A stretch of 50,082 bases of DNA from Bacillota bacterium (GTDB taxonomy: Bacteria > Bacillota > Clostridia > Oscillospirales > Acutalibacteraceae). The DNA lies in contig JAEWYE010000022.1 in NCBI GenBank assembly GCA_023458755.1, positions 1 to 50,082 of the forward strand, written 5' to 3'. The position numbers and the translations under genes were made by a program. Numbering within the stretch: the stretch's first letter is position 1; each line of letters starts with the position of its first letter. Under the pieces are notes generated by a model. The model was given only the letters and a program-made list of their open reading frames with translations. It made no database searches and was not told where the DNA came from. Positions 48,899 through 50,082 of the stretch are shown here, piece after piece.

Positions 48899-49720
48899 TT
48901 GATTACCAAAAATGACAAGCAATTCAATATGTTTCCCTCACATGCAGGGCTGAGAAAATATATTCTATATTACAATATCGTATTTCCAGAAAATGATACG
49001 TTCATGGCACAATATACGCTTATGCCTAACGCTTGCGGAACATTGTCGCTTGCTTTCGATGGAAATACAGTCATTGCTGAACTATGGGGAGCGTCCCTCA
49101 CCCCCATATTGTTAGGCACGGAGCCAAATAGTTATAATGTTTTAATGCTTATCCAGCTTTCGCCCTATGGGTTGTATCAAATCACACGCCAAAACCAAGC
49201 GAAATTTGCAGATAAACGCCTTTCGCTTGTGGACATCGACAACGAGTTGTTCAGTTTATTGCATCATGCTTTTGCAGTATCAAAAACTGTAACCGACTTA
49301 GCGTACGCTTGCGAGGAAGTTTTATACAAACGTATGGAAAAGCATGTTGTTTCAGATGCTTTGCTATTGGCAACCAAAGCAATTTCTGATAATCATGGAC
49401 AGCTACAAGTGAAAGAGATTGCCAGACTATCTTGTTATAGTGAACGGCAGCTAAACCGCTTGTTCCACACACAAATTGGAATGAATGTTAAGGACTTTAT
49501 ACGCTTAACTCGCTTTAATTATGTATTAAAGCACATTCAAAAATCGCCTTGCTTTTTTGCGGCATTGTCGCAACAAGCCGGATATTTCGACCAAGCCCAT
49601 TTTGATAAAGACTTCAAGGCTATCAGCGGTTTTACCCCTCAAAAGTATATGAAAACAATGTCGGATTTTAACTATGACGGAACAGAGATATACGATACAA
49701 TATCCTCAAAGGAGGATTGA
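48899..49720 (+). CDS. AraC-family transcriptional regulator
   Basis: A 273-residue regulator with a C-terminal AraC domain of two HTH motifs: first in LQVKEIARLSCYSERQLNRLF, second in FFAALSQQAGYFDQAHFDKDF, ending in the family signature SGFTPQKYM. The N-terminal 150 residues would be the ligand domain (DUF6597-like). A TTG start at 48899 has aaggagggaacaag before it. Three bases separate it from the following VOC gene, which it may control. Its base composition is more AT-rich than the transfer genes, so it may be cargo or flanking DNA. Confidence 0.9.
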   Translation: MITKNDKQFNMFPSHAGLRKYILYYNIVFPENDTFMAQYTLMPNACGTLSLAFDGNTVIAELWGASLTPILLGTEPNSYNVLMLIQLSPYGLYQITRQNQAKFADKRLSLVDIDNELFSLLHHAFAVSKTVTDLAYACEEVLYKRMEKHVVSDALLLATKAISDNHGQLQVKEIARLSCYSERQLNRLFHTQIGMNVKDFIRLTRFNYVLKHIQKSPCFFAALSQQAGYFDQAHFDKDFKAISGFTPQKYMKTMSDFNYDGTEIYDTISSKED

Positions 49721-49723
49721 AAA

Positions 49724-50082
49724 ATGAAATATCATGGTTGTCTTTTAGCGGTTAAAGATATATCCGCTTCTAAGCATTTTTATGAAAATGTGCTTCATCA
49801 AAATTCGGTCATGGATATTGGTGTGCATGTAACCTTTGAGGGCTTTTCTCTGCAACAAGGATACGCCGAGCTTGTTGGTGTGGCAGTCGATAGCGTAAAA
49901 GAGCAGTCACACAACTTTCAAGTCTATTTTGAAGTAGAAGATTTAGACAAAGTGTATGCCGAAATGAAAAGCATATCCGGCTTACAATGGGTGCACGAAA
50001 TAAAGGAATACCCGTGGGGGCAGCGCGACATTCGGGTATATGACCCCGATAAGCATATCGTAGAGATTGCAGAGGATATGAA
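49724..50082 (+). CDS. VOC-family (glyoxalase/bleomycin resistance-like) protein, cut by window end
   Basis: The first 119 codons of a VOC-fold protein: MKYHGCLLAVKDISASKHFY at the start, a beta-rich middle with VYFEVEDLDKVYAEM and a conserved end GQRDIRVYDPDKHIVEIAED, where the last Glu would be a metal ligand. The pattern matches glyoxalase/bleomycin resistance family proteins; the substrate is not evident. ATG at 49724 has ggaggattgaaaa, right at the end of the AraC gene, so the two form an operon. The gene is probably almost complete. Confidence 0.85.
   Translation, partial: MKYHGCLLAVKDISASKHFYENVLHQNSVMDIGVHVTFEGFSLQQGYAELVGVAVDSVKEQSHNFQVYFEVEDLDKVYAEMKSISGLQWVHEIKEYPWGQRDIRVYDPDKHIVEIAEDM

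Overview
The window lies inside an integrative and conjugative element (ICE) of a Firmicute, most likely a gut Clostridia lineage (Lachnospiraceae or Oscillospiraceae-like). This rests on strong Gram-positive ribosome binding sites, frequent TTG and GTG starts, and protein families (VirB4 CD1110-like, VirD4 CD1115-like, PrgI, DUF4320, DUF5688) typical of Clostridia ICEs. Almost all element genes run leftwards on the minus strand, so transfer order is from about 48.5 kb down to 1.

Transfer start (48.9-40 kb): a gene-free block with five successive hairpins looks like an oriT. It is followed by a ribbon-helix-helix protein, DUF5688 and other unknown ICE proteins, a MobP-type relaxase that appears to start at ATT, two tandem paralogues, an XRE regulator pointing rightwards, and a deoxyribosyltransferase-like protein. 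Coupling protein and channel (39.8-36.5 and 23.6-22.1 kb): VirD4, a VirB2/TrbC-like subunit, two small DUF6133-like proteins, then (across an insertion) a SpoVG-like protein, a VirB6/TrbL-like membrane protein and a PrgI-like protein. Tad-like and T4SS module (16.2-0 kb): prepilin peptidase, CpaB, TadZ-like ATPase, CpaF/TadA ATPase, TadB, TadC, two TadE-like pseudopilins, secreted proteins, VirB4 in two pieces, a C39-like peptidase and a second TadZ-like ATPase. The element therefore combines a conjugative type IV secretion system with an almost complete Tad pilus machine.

Three insertions break the backbone. (1) An IS200-type element (about 4.68-5.39 kb) splits an unknown gene of the transfer module. 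(2) A recombinase-in-trio (RIT) element (17,941-21,805) sits inside a C5 DNA methyltransferase gene, exactly between the catalytic Cys and the following Gln of motif IV; removing it on paper restores an uninterrupted 505-residue enzyme. (3) A second, Tn554-like set of three tyrosine recombinases plus a small coiled-coil protein (31.1-36.4 kb) lies next to an AT-rich anti-phage island (24.1-31 kb) with Hachiman (HamAB) and a RloAB/AbiL-like ATPase-TOPRIM pair joined to an unrecognised PD-(D/E)XK-like protein. Together they look like a mobile defence cassette inserted between two transfer genes.

The right edge (48.9-50.1 kb) carries an AraC-type regulator and a truncated glyoxalase/VOC gene on the plus strand. 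They are probably cargo or flanking DNA. No tRNA, rRNA, CRISPR array or obvious ICE integrase was seen.
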